Part shown: positions 23,301 to 54,690 of the stretch, piece after piece | Numbering within the stretch: the first letter of the stretch is position 1 | Layout: the number at the start of each line of letters is the position of its first letter | Assembly (NCBI RefSeq): GCF_040054535.1 | Contig: NC_090792.1 | Location: 8,883,491-8,947,490, forward strand | Direction: 5' to 3' | DNA length: 64,000 bases | Source of the DNA: Antennarius striatus | Taxonomy: Eukaryota > Chordata > Actinopteri > Lophiiformes > Antennariidae | The notes under the pieces: model-generated | The model's input: only the letters and a program-made list of their open reading frames with translations | What the model was told of the DNA's origin: nothing | Database searches by the model: none | Made by a program: the position numbers and the translations under genes

Positions 23301-26300
23301 TCTGTTACCGTGGTTTTTGGACTTATGACCTGCTTTACGGTTGTAAGAGCAGCTTCACTATTTTGAAATGTACTTTTCTTAAATTATTAGTATATTTTTT
23401 TTATAAGGAGCCCAAAAACATTTTAATTCCTTTAAATTGCATTTGAAACCAGAGTCAACAGCATTCTGTGTTTGTGCTCTACTAGATAATAGCTCAAAGG
23501 GTCTGATGCAATAGTGTCACGGTGGGGGTGTTGATATCATGGAAATAAGTCCTGTAGGCTGTGTGAAAGGATTGAAGTGTGGTGCAGGATTATTCTAGAT
23601 GCCCTCTGCAGCACAGAGAGGCTTCAGAAGAATCAAAGGAAGGCTCAACTTTTAGTCCAAAGAGCTTTAAAGCAGGAAGGTGCCGATACCTGCCTTCACA
23701 GATCACACAGATCTTCTTCAGGTGTTCGTGACTTTGACAAACGTCTCACAACATGAAGCTTTCTCCTGCCCAGACACCATCATTGAACATACTCAGGGTT
23801 AGTTATGACTTGGGACTGCACAATTTGGGAATCAATTCTAAATAATAAGTTGACATCCTGGGAACAACAAGTCCCAAACAATTGCAAAAAGAAAAGATTC
23901 TAATACAAGTCAGATGAATTTTAAGGTATATTCTGCATCTGACCAGCCTAGCTTAGCATCGAGACCATAAACGGCCCCCAGGACACCATTGAACACCCTC
24001 TCTACAGATGGCTTCTTACACTACTGTCATTATTAGATTATTTGCTTTCAAATATAGCTGCAACAGCCAGAATGCTGTCTATCCCATTCAAGCAATGAAA
24101 TAAAAGCATAATTAGTGTTTAGATTTCAATGAAATGGGATACAGGAGATGGCAGAATGAAATTTGTCAAATTCAGAATGAAATTAAGAATTAAGCAAAAA
24201 TTAACCCCAGATAATAACCCAACATGTGTGTTTTATGTGTGAGATCTGACACTAAATAAAACATAAGCTACAATATACTGAACTAACCAGCGAGCTGATG
24301 GTCGGTGGATTCAGTTCCCCTCAGAGTTAGAGTGGCTGCTTGTCCAACCCCAGTCTAAGAGGACCACACTGAGCGCGTGCGTCACCGCTGCAGCCTCATC
24401 ACTGTTCAGGATGTGACAGCCTCCCTCATCAAGGAGAGTGTGTGCTATCCCAGATTGGAAAATGAACGTCTCCTATTTCTCTAAGAGCCTTTGGAACAAC
24501 GTCATTACTGAGCCCCTTTACAGATGACAGCCACGCTGACATGTAGACACGGCTGTACGTTTGTTCCATTATGCATCACTTGACACTTTTGCCCTCTTAG
24601 TAATTGAAAAGCTGTTGTTTGCTTCCTCTATATTGTTCTCCTGTATTTCATGACATCCCATTAAAATACCCAAACTTTTCTCAAGCATTCTATCTCAAAA
24701 GGCCTTTAATTTCTCAGCTCCTCTGGAAAGGTCACTGGGTTGCAGCGTATCCCTCCTAAATATGTCAAATCTGATGAAGAGAACAATTTCTGGAAAGCTG
24801 AAGATTAAAGTCTGCTCCTGACTGCAATTTGGATGTTTGAGTATCATGATGCAGAATGATTTATGTGCAGAGTTTATATTCCAAGGATGTTTTCTCATTC
24901 ATCTGCTGAGGAGGGAACATTTCTCAAACGTATATTTAGGGCTGAACAATAAACAGAAACCAGGTGAAGCCTTTGAAACATAACAGATCTGTTAAGCTTG
25001 TATGTTTTGCAGATATTTAATTGAACATTTCTGCTCCTTACTTGTCCTTGATATAATTTCTGATAGATTTCATACTCTGCCTTGTAATTTTAATTATTAA
25101 CAGCATAAATTATGGGAAATGATGTTCTCTGACCTGTTGTCATGCCATCATGTAAAAAGCTTTTATTAACGGGTCAGAGTGAGCAGCTCCGACAGCTGCT
25201 CTTTATATTTCAATCAATCAATCAATGGATTTCTTCTTCTTTCATTTAAACATGTCATCTGTTTCCTGATTTCAACCGCAGAGCGAACGAAGCTGAATTC
25301 TAACGTACCACATAACTGATGTCACATCAGCTGATGTAATCATCCGCTGCGGCGGCTGGTTTAAGGAGTCATAAGTTCAGATGCTGCGTCCTGACTCAGA
25401 CGTAGCTTCCAGCAACAACTGTCAGTATTGATGAAGTCCTTAATCAATAGATTGGCCATCACTCCTCTAATGCATCTCAAAAGGCCGTGAGAGGCAGTGG
25501 AAACACATCCATCCGGGCTGTTCCACACACACACACACACAGGCCACAGGAGCGCTGACACGTCAGTTCTGTCATTGTGTTGTTTGCACTTGTGTTACTT
25601 TTTTCCTTCACGTGGATTGTATTGTGATGCTGGTGGATGTTTGTGCCGTTTGCCGTCTCCCCTGATGAATGGCCTTCCTGTTTAGCTCGACAGACATTTG
25701 CCTTGGCTTTGGTTCTGAAAAGCTGTTACCACAGGAGCGCATGGCATCAGTGTTTACATCACATCACTGAGACTGAGTGTTTGAGGATTTATTTTCAGCA
25801 TGAGGGCGAATTGATGTTTGTCACCGCCGAACGAAACCTTTCAGGCAAACGGACCTTTTTCAGATGGAGATGGATCAAAATAGCACCAAACTCCATTGTG
25901 TAATGCGTGCCTCTCTTTTTGTGTAGCACAACATCAGAGCTCTTGAATCAATACGCCTCCCTTACATGTTGCTTGGAGAGCACAAGAGGTGGTTGGTCTT
26001 ATTTCCACTTCACTGTTCCACCACATGTGACTGTGTGAAGAGGTTCAGTGAGAGTTGCACTAACTCAGCCTTTGGGATATGAACACATCTTTTTACACAA
26101 GGAGCAGATACGATGGCCTGAAAATCAGTGGCCGCTGTGCTGTACTTGTGTAATTATTATGATAGATGTTAACAATCAATTCTAAGCCCACTTTCATCCG
26201 ATTTCATGAAGCACGCCTCCATGAATTCATGAATCCGTGGGGTCTATCATTTCGGAAACAAAACATAGGAAGTTAGGAAGTTAAAAAAAAAAACCCAACC

Positions 26301-26430
26301 CTAACATTTATTTGAATATACTGTGTCCATCCTGTCTCTGAATAAATAAAATATAATTAACATACAGAATAATGACAGTGAATCATGATTTATATAGAGC
26401 GATTATAAACCCATAAAATGAACCGTTTTC
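20365..26430. other. ccdc9b 3' UTR and intergenic DNA, no coding exon seen
   Basis: Downstream of the ccdc9b stop the nearest plus-strand polyadenylation candidates are ATTAAA at 20908-20913 and AATAAA at about 22886-22891. Neither is compelling. A GATAGATAGATA fragment at 19010-19025 lies just upstream, in the last large intron. From 21 to 26.4 kb the sequence is AT-rich with short unsupported ORFs, and I found no acceptor/donor pair with a persuasive coding frame. A short (CA)n run lies at about 25525-25543. Confidence 0.4.
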
Positions 26431-26438
26431 TAAGGATC

Positions 26439-26444
26439 TTTATT
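26439..26444 (-). other. Candidate polyadenylation signal of inafm2
   Basis: The plus strand reads TTTATT (AATAAA on minus), giving a 3' UTR of about 650 nt after the inafm2 stop. A second TTTATT at 26307-26312 is an alternative. Confidence 0.35.
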
Positions 26445-27095
26445 TGTACCTAGTCATATAGTCACCTTTTATACAGACTGTACCTTTGATAAAAATCATC
26501 TAATTGTACTAAAAGTTTATCTTGGCCAAAAAGACGTATACCTTCTCTATATGTACATAACCAAATACACAATACATTTACATGGTTATATGCACATACC
26601 TGAGCATAACTCAATAATGCAGGTTGTCTTTATCCAGATTTGTTCCGTGATAGGAGGGGGGTGGGGGGGAAGCTTATCTTAAACGCAGATTTGATTTAGA
26701 TCAGGCAGTGATGTGAAGCGCCCTGCCTGTGAGACATGTTTACATCCTGTAAAACCAAAAACGCATCTGGAGCCTATCGTTTATCAAAGTGTCAATGTGG
26801 TCCACGCGTGCAGGCAGGTTATTGGACTCACAAGCTGTCCGAGGTAAGATGGACAGACATGGATTTAAGGCATATAAAAGATGGACCAAAAACATAGTGG
26901 GTGATGGGGAAACAGTGTAAGCGAGGTCTCCTTATGCGCCAAGCATCCATCTGAGGATCTGCAAAACGAGTCTACAGGGGGGGGGGGGTTATGATATCCG
27001 ACCTGCGGCTTTAAGTCTGTAAAACTCTCCGTGTTGAATCAGTTTAAATATGTGAGTTGGGGGGGGGGTCGATGGGGGTGGGGGATGAGGCCCGA

Positions 27096-28460
<1,365 letters not shown>

Positions 28461-28729
28461 AATTTATGATTTACATAATACCGATCCAATCAGCAGGTCG
28501 ACCGTCCGGACGGAACGCGTCAAACAGAAGGTTTAGAGCGGGACTTATTTGGATTTACTTTGGAGCACTTTGGACCTTATTTCAGCACAGACACAAAATT
28601 GATTGGGATCAACGCGACCCTCATGTAGTCATAAACAGAATAACCCTAGTTAATGTTAGGTTTATTAATAACTTACAATAAAGAAGATTAAACAAATATT
28701 ACAAAGGTTTTCCTCAAATTTAACACAAA

Positions 28730-28731
<2 letters not shown>

Positions 28732-28791
<60 letters not shown>

Positions 28792-28891
28792 CATCCATCC
28801 ATCCATCCATCCATCCATCCATCCATCCATCCATCCATCCATCCATCCATCCATCCATCCATCCATCCATCCATCCATCCATCCATCCATC
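28732..28891. repeat. Compound (TCTA)n(TCCA)n microsatellite
   Basis: About 15 TCTA units pass directly into about 25 TCCA units. The Met-Asp-Gly-Trp ORFs on the minus strand are repeat translation. Confidence 0.97.
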
Positions 28892-28999
28892 AGCAGACCT
28901 GATGCGTATCGAGACATTAGCATTCCGTTCGCATTTCTGAAGAATTTTAGGCCGTTCTTTGTGGACACCATTGTGACAGTCCTTCATTCACATGCTGTC

Positions 29000-29400
29000 A
29001 AAAAAGTTTCCATTCTCCAGAATGACTCAGGACTTCCTCTGAAGCCAAGCCGTGGTGGAATTTGATGTCTCCGTGGGACCATTGTCTCCAGTCACTTCCT
29101 ACCATCATCTTCCTCACAGATGCCAGATGAATTTCTTCCAGGATTTCCTGATATCTTTTGGATTCTATCACACCATCTATTACAAAGCCTCTGCCATGCT
29201 TCAGTGATGAGCGGGTGTTCCTTTCAGCCTGTGCTTCATCTTTCCTCCTACAGACATGCCACCCCACAGGCACACAAGTTTTGTTTTATTGCTCCACCGA
29301 ACAGAATGCCAAAACAGCTGTGTCCTGTTTTGATGGCTTTGAGCTATTGGAGATGACTTTTCATGTGTTGTTGGGTGAGCAGTGGTGAAATCTTCAATAT
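29000..29400 (-). repeat. Possible degenerate Tc1/mariner-like remnant
   Basis: The minus strand has an open stretch with LKHGRGFVIDGVIESKRYQEI and an adjacent ILEEIHLASVRKM. This is loosely reminiscent of the Tc1 transposase segment 'KHGGGSVM...YREIL'. No complete DDE domain is visible and the right side (29240-29400) resembles untranslated transposon text. The assignment is weak. Confidence 0.25.
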
Positions 29401-30029
29401 TTTTTTTACATGATGGCATTCAGGCATAATTATCAGATAGTCTTAGTGTTTAAAGAAGCTTTTTGTGCCTTTCTTAGAAAAAAAACCTGACACATCATAA
29501 CTGTTCTTGTGCCATGTGATTACAGGAAAAAATTAATATGAAGTATATTTTGCACAAAATCCTGATATACAGTTGGGATTGAAAACTTACTGGTAAGCAA
29601 ATGGCTAATTTCAAAGAAGTATAGGAGTTAAGCATTAGTTTGATTCATTATTTTATCCCTAAAGCACAAGTCCTTTTTCGTTTGGGATGTATTATGTCAG
29701 TAATAGCAGTATGTATGTGTTCAAATCATTCTAATTGTATAATTACACCGATATTTCAATTTGTCAAGCAGAAAGAAATTAACCGTTTTTGAACATGTGA
29801 TCCTCATGCAGTATGTTTTATAAACTTTGGGACTGGGTGACGTCTTCCACTGTGTTACTTCACCTCTTCTTTTCACAGGCTTTGGGAACAGGACAGCAAT
29901 TGCTGTCATTCTGAAACTGGAGCGTTTTTCTATTCTTGTCTGATGTAGCATTTCAGTTACTGTTTCAGACATTTACAGCGGACAACAAATCAGAACTGTG
30001 GGGGGGGGGGGGTCGTGACTATTTTAAAT

Positions 30030-30317
30030 GTAGTGATGTCACCTAAGAACCCTGCTTGTTTTTAACATAGTGATGTTACTCAAGAATTCTATCTGTTTTC
30101 AATCCATTGCTGTCACCACAGAATCTTATCTGTTGTCAATATAATGACATCACTACAGAATCCTGTCTGTTCTTAATGTAGTGATGTCATCACAGAATCC
30201 TGTTTTCATTGCAGTAATGATAGAATCATGTTTGTTTTAATGCTGTAATATCCATGACAGAATCATGTTTGTTTTTAATACAGTGATGTCACCACAGAAT
30301 CTAGTGATGTCAGAGGC
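30030..30317. repeat. Diverged minisatellite with TGATGTCA octamers
   Basis: About eight degenerate units of 33-40 bp share the plan (A/G)TGATGTCAnnACAGAATCnTGTnTGTTnTTAATnnA. Perfect TGATGTCA, or its complement TGACATCA, occurs at 30034-30041, 30145-30152, 30182-30189, 30284-30291 and 30305-30312. A 13-G run precedes it at 30000-30012. It lies between the inafm2 promoter and plcb2. Confidence 0.75.
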
Positions 30318-30609
30318 TCTGAAGATCATGACCACACAATATTGGTTTAAAACCTTGTCCTATGTGTACAGAGATCTTACAATTGGCTCAAACTAAAAAA
30401 AACAAACATTTATTTAATATTTTTTATTTTACTTTTGAGGTATTTTCAATTAAATAGTGTATTTCAGTGTTTTACTTTAGCCTCTACATACATTTTAAAA
30501 CCTTTTTGGAAAGGGAGGTGTACAAGTTATCCATCCACATTGTCAGGATCCTGGTTATTATGGTTATTGCAGCTGACATTGGATACCAGGTTTTTGTGCA
30601 ATCCGGATG

Positions 30610-30820
30610 AATAAAAATTTTACACCTACATTCACATCTATGAACAATTCAGTCACCAATCCACTTGTATTTCATGTTTTTGTACTGTGAGAGGAAGGAG
30701 CAGAGAGAGGGACCCCCCCCCCACACACACACACACACTCAGGGTGAACATGGACACACAACGCTAGAAGGTGACAGGTTAAAAACCCAGAACCTTCTTG
30801 CAGATGGAGACTCTGCTCTC
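30610..30820 (-). repeat. Degraded copy of the 'GTGGCGCAG' dispersed repeat, inverted
   Basis: Successive landmarks CAGTCACCAATCCACTTGTA, TACTGTGAGAGGAAGGAG and CCCAGAACCTTCTTGC follow the order seen in the minus-orientation copy at 57105-57460. A (CA)8 run is inserted at 30722-30738. Confidence 0.55.
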
Positions 30821-32285
30821 TCACGTAGCATAAAATATGTTGTCTTGTAAAATACGTTTGAGCCTCACAAAGTAAAACTCTAATAAACCTCTCTGTCCCT
30901 GTGAAGTGTGAGTAAAAAAGGAAAGCATACGTTATATGTGGCTAATGCAGCACAGGTATTTAAGCCTTGCAGCCAATCCTGGTCCAAATGCGGTTCCCCT
31001 CCTCCCACAGGCCCACAGGAGGAGTGATTACAGGAGGGTTTATTGTTCAGCGCTGTGTTTTATGATATGAGCTGTGTGTGAATTCTGTACACAGTGGCTC
31101 TCATTTAAATGTTTCCCTAAAATCATGAGTCATCTTAAATAAACTGTGTGGTCGATCACATATCAATCATCCGATGTCTCACCAGCAGAATTTTTGCATT
31201 TGATATTACATGGTCTTGAAGTTTATTTGAATCATATCCAAATGACTATGAATCTGTTGTTGAAATAGCAGACAGTGTTGTTCCCCGGGTAACAAATGAC
31301 AGCACGCCGTGAGCCTGGCAAACGCTTTGTAAATGAATAATCTTATGAGTAAATGAATTGTGATTTTCTGTCAAAAATAATTCTTTATGGAGCGCAGCCA
31401 TTTATTCACACCAGGAAATAATCAAAATGTGATAAATGAGAAAGATAACGTAATATTTCAGTCACACTCAGGCTGCATCAGCAGACGTGAAATCTTTTCA
31501 GTGCTTTATTTTGCAGCCACCACCATCAAGGAAACGACACCTCAGAAACACTGAGTGAAAAGCAAGTGTTAAAAGCCCTTATTAAGGGTCAGCTCATGCA
31601 AACTATATGGAAAGCATTTTGTTACCCATCCACGGTTACATTCAGCTACAGATGCTTTTTCATTGCATTTGGGAAGTTATCTACCCTAACTCTAACCCAA
31701 AGGTGAAAGCTAAAAATGTTGAAATAAAATTATTGATCTAAGTGACCTCTGTTAGACGCCGAGGCGACAGATTTATCTTGATAATTTCTGATGAAATTGA
31801 TTAAATTGATTCCAGTAAAAAGTAATGGATGCCCTACTTTATGTTGCTTGTAATTGTTACTTATTCCTTTTACTGCTCGGTCAGCATGACCCCGGGTCTT
31901 GTTGTTTTTGAGGAAATGTGTGACACAACCAGAGCAGATACAATTATAGGTGTAAGAATGTGTGTGTGGTTTTTTTTCTTTTACGTCAAGTAGACCTCTA
32001 GAATCAGAAAAACTTGTCCTTTTCAGCTCAATGTAGAGTTTTGATTCATTCTGTGCTTCCACCTGTAGTCAAGTTACTTGCTTTGTTTGTTGTCATTTGC
32101 AATGCATATTTCCCAGGGTGTGTCCTGAGTGCAGCCAGAGTATCTGCACTAAACTACATTTTGGTATATCTGATGCGAAAGGATGGATGAATGAGCTCTC
32201 ATGATTGTTACGATGGCATAGGCTCACATTGTGGATGGATTTCAGATGTAGTTTAAACCATAAGAAATAACTCTATAAGTACAAA
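30821..32285. other. Intergenic, upstream of plcb2: no gene seen
   Basis: This stretch holds the plcb2 promoter and any 5' UTR exon, neither of which I can place. No TATA box or CpG cluster stands out near the ATG at 32286. Short ORFs here have no family resemblance. Confidence 0.35.
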
Positions 32286-50483
<18,198 letters not shown>

Positions 50484-51130
50484 ATGTGCTTTTTGAACTC
50501 TGGCTGTTCAGAGCTTCTTCTAAACATTTTAGGAAACTCGTACATCTTTAAATTTAGCCTTGTACACAACATACAGCTTCAGTATAAGTATATAGTAGAC
50601 AAATTATCATTAGGGATGCTTTTAATTTTATGGATGCAGTAAATAGAAAGTTCTTTTCACAGTTTGAAGCCATTTTTGACATTTTTATTTATGTCCTCTG
50701 TAGCAAATATTAAATAATTTGGGCTAGATTTTCATTTCCGAATTGACTCTATTTCTCTGCCATGTCACCAATGAAGAATGGCCTATTTTCTGTGACACAT
50801 ATCTTCCAGTTGAAAGCCCATAATTAAAAGCTTTAGTTACATTCTCACAGTCCCTTTTCTGTCCTCATTATGATTCCGAAAATATGAAAAAAATGTGGCA
50901 GGAAATATTTAGCAGAAAATTCAGCTAATCAGAGTCTGCAGGCTCACTGGGACAATGACTCCATCTGTCACACATTCTCACCGAAGGCAGCAAGCAAGTT
51001 TAATTTCACTCAAGAGTTCTTAATAAACTTCACGTTGAAATACATGGTGCCACTGAGTTTTACTGCAAATGGTGTGTGGAGAAATTTAGTTAGTCAATAA
51101 ATATTTCTGTAAGCTGTAAAAACAAGTTCC
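50484..51130 (+). other. plcb2 3' UTR with polyadenylation candidates
   Basis: AATAAA occurs at 51022-51027 and 51096-51101, about 540 and 610 nt after the stop codon. No coding frame is seen. RTE copy 2 begins just beyond the second signal. Confidence 0.5.
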
Positions 51131-51134
51131 GAAA

Positions 51135-51541
51135 AACTTCTTCTTCTTCGTCAGGGGTCGCCACAGCGAATCAGTTGCCTCCATCTAACCCTGTCTTCTG
51201 CGTCCTCTTTTCTCACACCAACTACCTTCATGTCTTCCCTCATTACATCCATAAACCTCCTCTTTGGTCTTCCTCTAGGCCTCCTGCCTGGCAGATCAAA
51301 ACTCAGCATCCTTCTACCAATATATTCACTATCTCTCCTCTGGACATGTCCAAACCATCTCAGTCTGGCCTCTCTGACTTTATCTCCAAAACCTCTAACA
51401 TGTGCTGTCCCTCTGATGTACTCATTCCTGATCCTATCCTTCCTGGTCACTCCTAGAGAGAACCTCAGCATCTTCATCTCTGCTACCTCCAGCTCTGTCT
51501 CTGTCTTTTCCTCAGTGACACTGTCTCTAGGCCAAACAACA
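51135..51541 (-). mobile_element. RTE-type LINE, 5'-truncated copy 2
   Basis: The minus strand carries the C-terminal RT remnant (51151-51540). Its text includes KMLRFSLGVTRKDRIRNEYI and RRPRGRPKRRFMDVM, ending WRQLIRCGDP, with a 3' (GAA)n tail at 51138-51151. The 5' end is truncated near 51541 in the same region where the full copy reads GLETMSLRKRQ. A 2-nt deletion just upstream (CTCTGTCTCTGTC) breaks the frame relative to the other copies. It is dead. Confidence 0.85.
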
Positions 51542-51856
51542 TTTTATTTATCTTGTGGCAAGAGGAGCAACAGAACAACTTATAAGGGCAGTCTGAGATG
51601 AAGTCTGATGAACAAAGAACAGACTGGTGTACATAAGGTGAAAACATTGCTGGGGGTGTCCAGTGGCTCATCTTTCCAGAGACAAAGCTAAAATGGCAGG
51701 GTGTAAAGTTAAATACAGCTGAAAATCATATTTTAAAAAATATCAAAATGTCCAATGTCATCGGTGGAGCAGGACAGAGAATCAAGTTGAGTGCTGATTT
51801 CTGAATTATACAATTAACAGGCAGGACAGTGATTCAATTGTCCATCATAAAACATT

Positions 51857-51952
51857 ATCCATCCATCCATTCATCCATCCATCCATCCATCCGTCCGTCC
51901 GTCCATCCAGCCATCCATCCATCCATCCATCCATCCATCCATCCATCCATTC
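51857..51952. repeat. Imperfect (CCAT)n repeat
   Basis: CCAT units with CCGT, CATT and CAGC variants. It adjoins the 3' end of the LINE fragment at 51950-52175, and such ATGG tails are typical of that LINE family. Confidence 0.9.
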
Positions 51953-52175
51953 TTCAACCAATTATCCAGGGCTGGGTCGTGAGGGTAACCATCTCAGGAG
52001 GGATGCCCATACCTCCCTCTCTCCAAACACCTCCTCCACTTCCTCCGGGGGATCCAGAGGAGATCCCAGGCCAGCAGAGACATAGTCCTTCCAGCGTGTC
52101 CTAGGTCTTCCCCGAGGTCTCTACCTGGTAGGACACGCCCAGAACACTTTCCAATGTAGGCGTACGAGAGGCATG
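51950..52175 (-). mobile_element. Second LINE family, C-terminal RT fragment
   Basis: On the minus strand, frames match the fish LINE C-terminus that I recall as '[20 protein letters not shown]...'. Visible pieces are [17 protein letters not shown] and [14 protein letters not shown], with a frameshift between the RACP-like and KDYVS parts. The element ends in an (ATGG)n tail toward lower coordinates. It belongs to a different family from the RTE copies and is strongly 5'-truncated. Confidence 0.65.
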
Positions 52176-54106
52176 CAGTGTGGATTGGATGTCAGTTGTT
52201 TAAGGGTCCTTAAACGACGACCCAATCCCCAGACAAAGAGTGAAAACATTATTACTTTTCTTATTGTAATTCTAAATTATAACCTCTAATCATTGCTCTG
52301 ACTTCAAATAGAATCGTGGGAACAACCTAAATTTTTTTAACAAAAGTAAAATCACATCAACAAAATATTTTACACTTAGATGCGGTGAAATAATTGATGC
52401 ATCAATTGCAAGTGTTTGAGGTAGCACCAGGTGATAATTGATTTTAACATTGTCTTATGCCAGCATAGAAAACACAGACAGACTTGATAAGAGGAAAAAC
52501 AGCTCCATTACATAAAGTGTCCAGACAGCACTGACACAGAGAACACAACAGGACCTACCGTGCAACTAGTCACACGCCTGTGTGTGTATTTCCTGCCACG
52601 ACGTGAAAAATACCTGCTGTGCATCAACTGAGCTTGGTATATCTACGTAACAGTAAAGACTAGAATCACAAATTAACTAAATAAATTATAAAATTTTTCA
52701 ATATTTTGAAACAAAAACAGATCTTTAAGAGTTGTTGTGTTAGCTGTCCAAATTCCTTCAAGAAAACAAATCACATCACAGATTGCTCAAAATCAAAGAT
52801 CAAAAGAAAGCAGAACGCTGAAATTTTCTAAAACAACCAGAATCCATACACTGAAATATGGAGTTGTAGTTGTGAATCTGTGATTAATAAAAACTGAACA
52901 GACATAACTGCAAACATCAACTCTGCTAAACACATAATCATTATACTTTGATGTTACTTTAAACTGAAACTGTGTATGAAGGCCGAGTGTGGGCTGTACA
53001 GGAGACAGAGATGAGGAGAAGACTAGCAAGATCCACAATGAGGACAGGACAATGCAGGCAGTTAGTGGTCAGTGTGGTATGAAAAGCTGTCCCTCTCTCG
53101 TAATTAAAAGAACACAAACAGGGAGTAATGTGACATATTGCACACTTTTGATTGTTCACTAACACCCCAACAATACTGTAATGAGCCTTTCATCCACAGA
53201 TAATGTTCTACGCCTGAACACTTAACAAGAAAGGCACAGAGGAACACAAACATCACACACAATCAAGTTGTGCCCGTCTCTTGAAATTGCGCATCATTGC
53301 ACTGATTCGAAATACCACATAATTGCAGCATCTTTTCTTTCCAACCTTTCTGTGATCTGTGCTGCACAGTCTCAAACAAACAACAGAACAATTACGAATG
53401 GGCGCATCCTTGAGAATGAAAAGACTGAGAACCATTCCGCCTAAATTTCATTTTCATATATAGAACATTAAATAGAACTAGAAAGAAGAACAGATGACAT
53501 CACCGCACCAAGGAGGAGCAATGGCTTCTCCTAATGTTTCCCAGGTATATGTACCTATTAATGAACACAGTGTCTCTCTGATGCAGTCTGTCTGCTTCTT
53601 CTTTTCCCTCCTCAGTTTGACACCCTTCTTGTCAATCAAACGACAAATTGACATTTAAAAGTGGTGGATTGGGACAAACCATGTCTGGGAGACAGCTTGT
53701 GCCTGAGAGTCTTGCCACTTCATGCACAACACAGATGAACTGTGAGTTTTAGAGTGTGAAACTAGTCAGCCCTGAATGACTGGACCGATAATCTTACACA
53801 AGTCAAAGAAAACACTAGCAGCTCTGTCTCATACCAGCTGGAGAGGGATGGCCTCAGCAGGATCTGTAATCACCACACAAGACTGCCTTTCAACGGAAGA
53901 TAGAAGAGAGACAGGAAGGGAGTGCTTCCGATCGCAATAACACCCACACCCACATGCACACACACAAATACACACATCATAGGGACTTATAAAATGTCAG
54001 GTAAGACTTTTTGAGGCCTTCAGAACAGTTTACATCCACACAGGTGGGTATGAGGGTTTCTGTATTTCTATTTCCATAGAACACAAACTTTGAGAGAGGC
54101 TCACCT
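52176..54106. other. Intergenic: no gene seen
   Basis: AT-rich DNA with scattered ORFs of no recognisable family and no paired splice signals with a convincing frame. A short CA-rich stretch lies at 53944-53975. Confidence 0.35.
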
Positions 54107-54690
54107 GAGGATGCTGCGTTGGTCCGCCTCCGGTTCACGGGCCAAACCGAGGCACTACCTGGGTGTGGCTTAAATGACGCATTGTGGCACGCTATTAGGC
54201 CAGCCCGGTACCTGGACTGAACCATTTTGGTTATTATAGGATTGTTTTGTATTTTGCGGGGTGTTGAATAATGTTTAACCAGCCATATGAGGGGCATTTA
54301 TGTTTTGTTCTGTTCTGGTTTAAATTGTAAAGCAGGGTAGTTGTTTTGTCAGTTTCTGGTAAATTATACCAGACATTGTAAAAATAACCCCATTTAATTA
54401 TTGTTGGTACGCCACGGAAGGGGCATGGGGTATATAACGAAAGCATTTATGCTTTATGGGGGTGAGAGTTGGAGCGTTGTGAGTGGTGTCTATGAGTAGT
54501 GAAAGTTTTCTCTGTATATACTTCTTTTTGTTGCGCTGGGTTTTAGTTTTGGGAATTTTTATCTTCACTGTAAATATTTTTTCACTGGTTGTTTTTGGTG
54601 AAAATAAAAAACCAACTAAACAGATCTTTTGCGGCTGTGCCATCAATTTTTCCCCAAGGCATTCACGAACCCGTGACAACGACATATTGT
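54107..54690 (+). mobile_element. Probable solo LTR of a retrotransposon
   Basis: The segment is laid out like an LTR: a promoter-like GGGGTATATAACG at 54428-54440, then a transcribed part, a polyadenylation signal AAAATAAAAAACC at about 54600-54612, a GT/T-rich stretch and a terminal ACCCGTGACAACGACA. The GC-rich left part begins near TGAGGATGCTGCG at 54107. No gag/pol coding or primer-binding site follows, so it would be a solo LTR. Boundaries and clade are uncertain because no target-site duplication was recognised. Confidence 0.45.

Noticed and set aside
28783..28987. Met-Asp-Gly-Trp repeat ORFs
   Set aside because: Translation of the (TCCA)n microsatellite on the minus strand.
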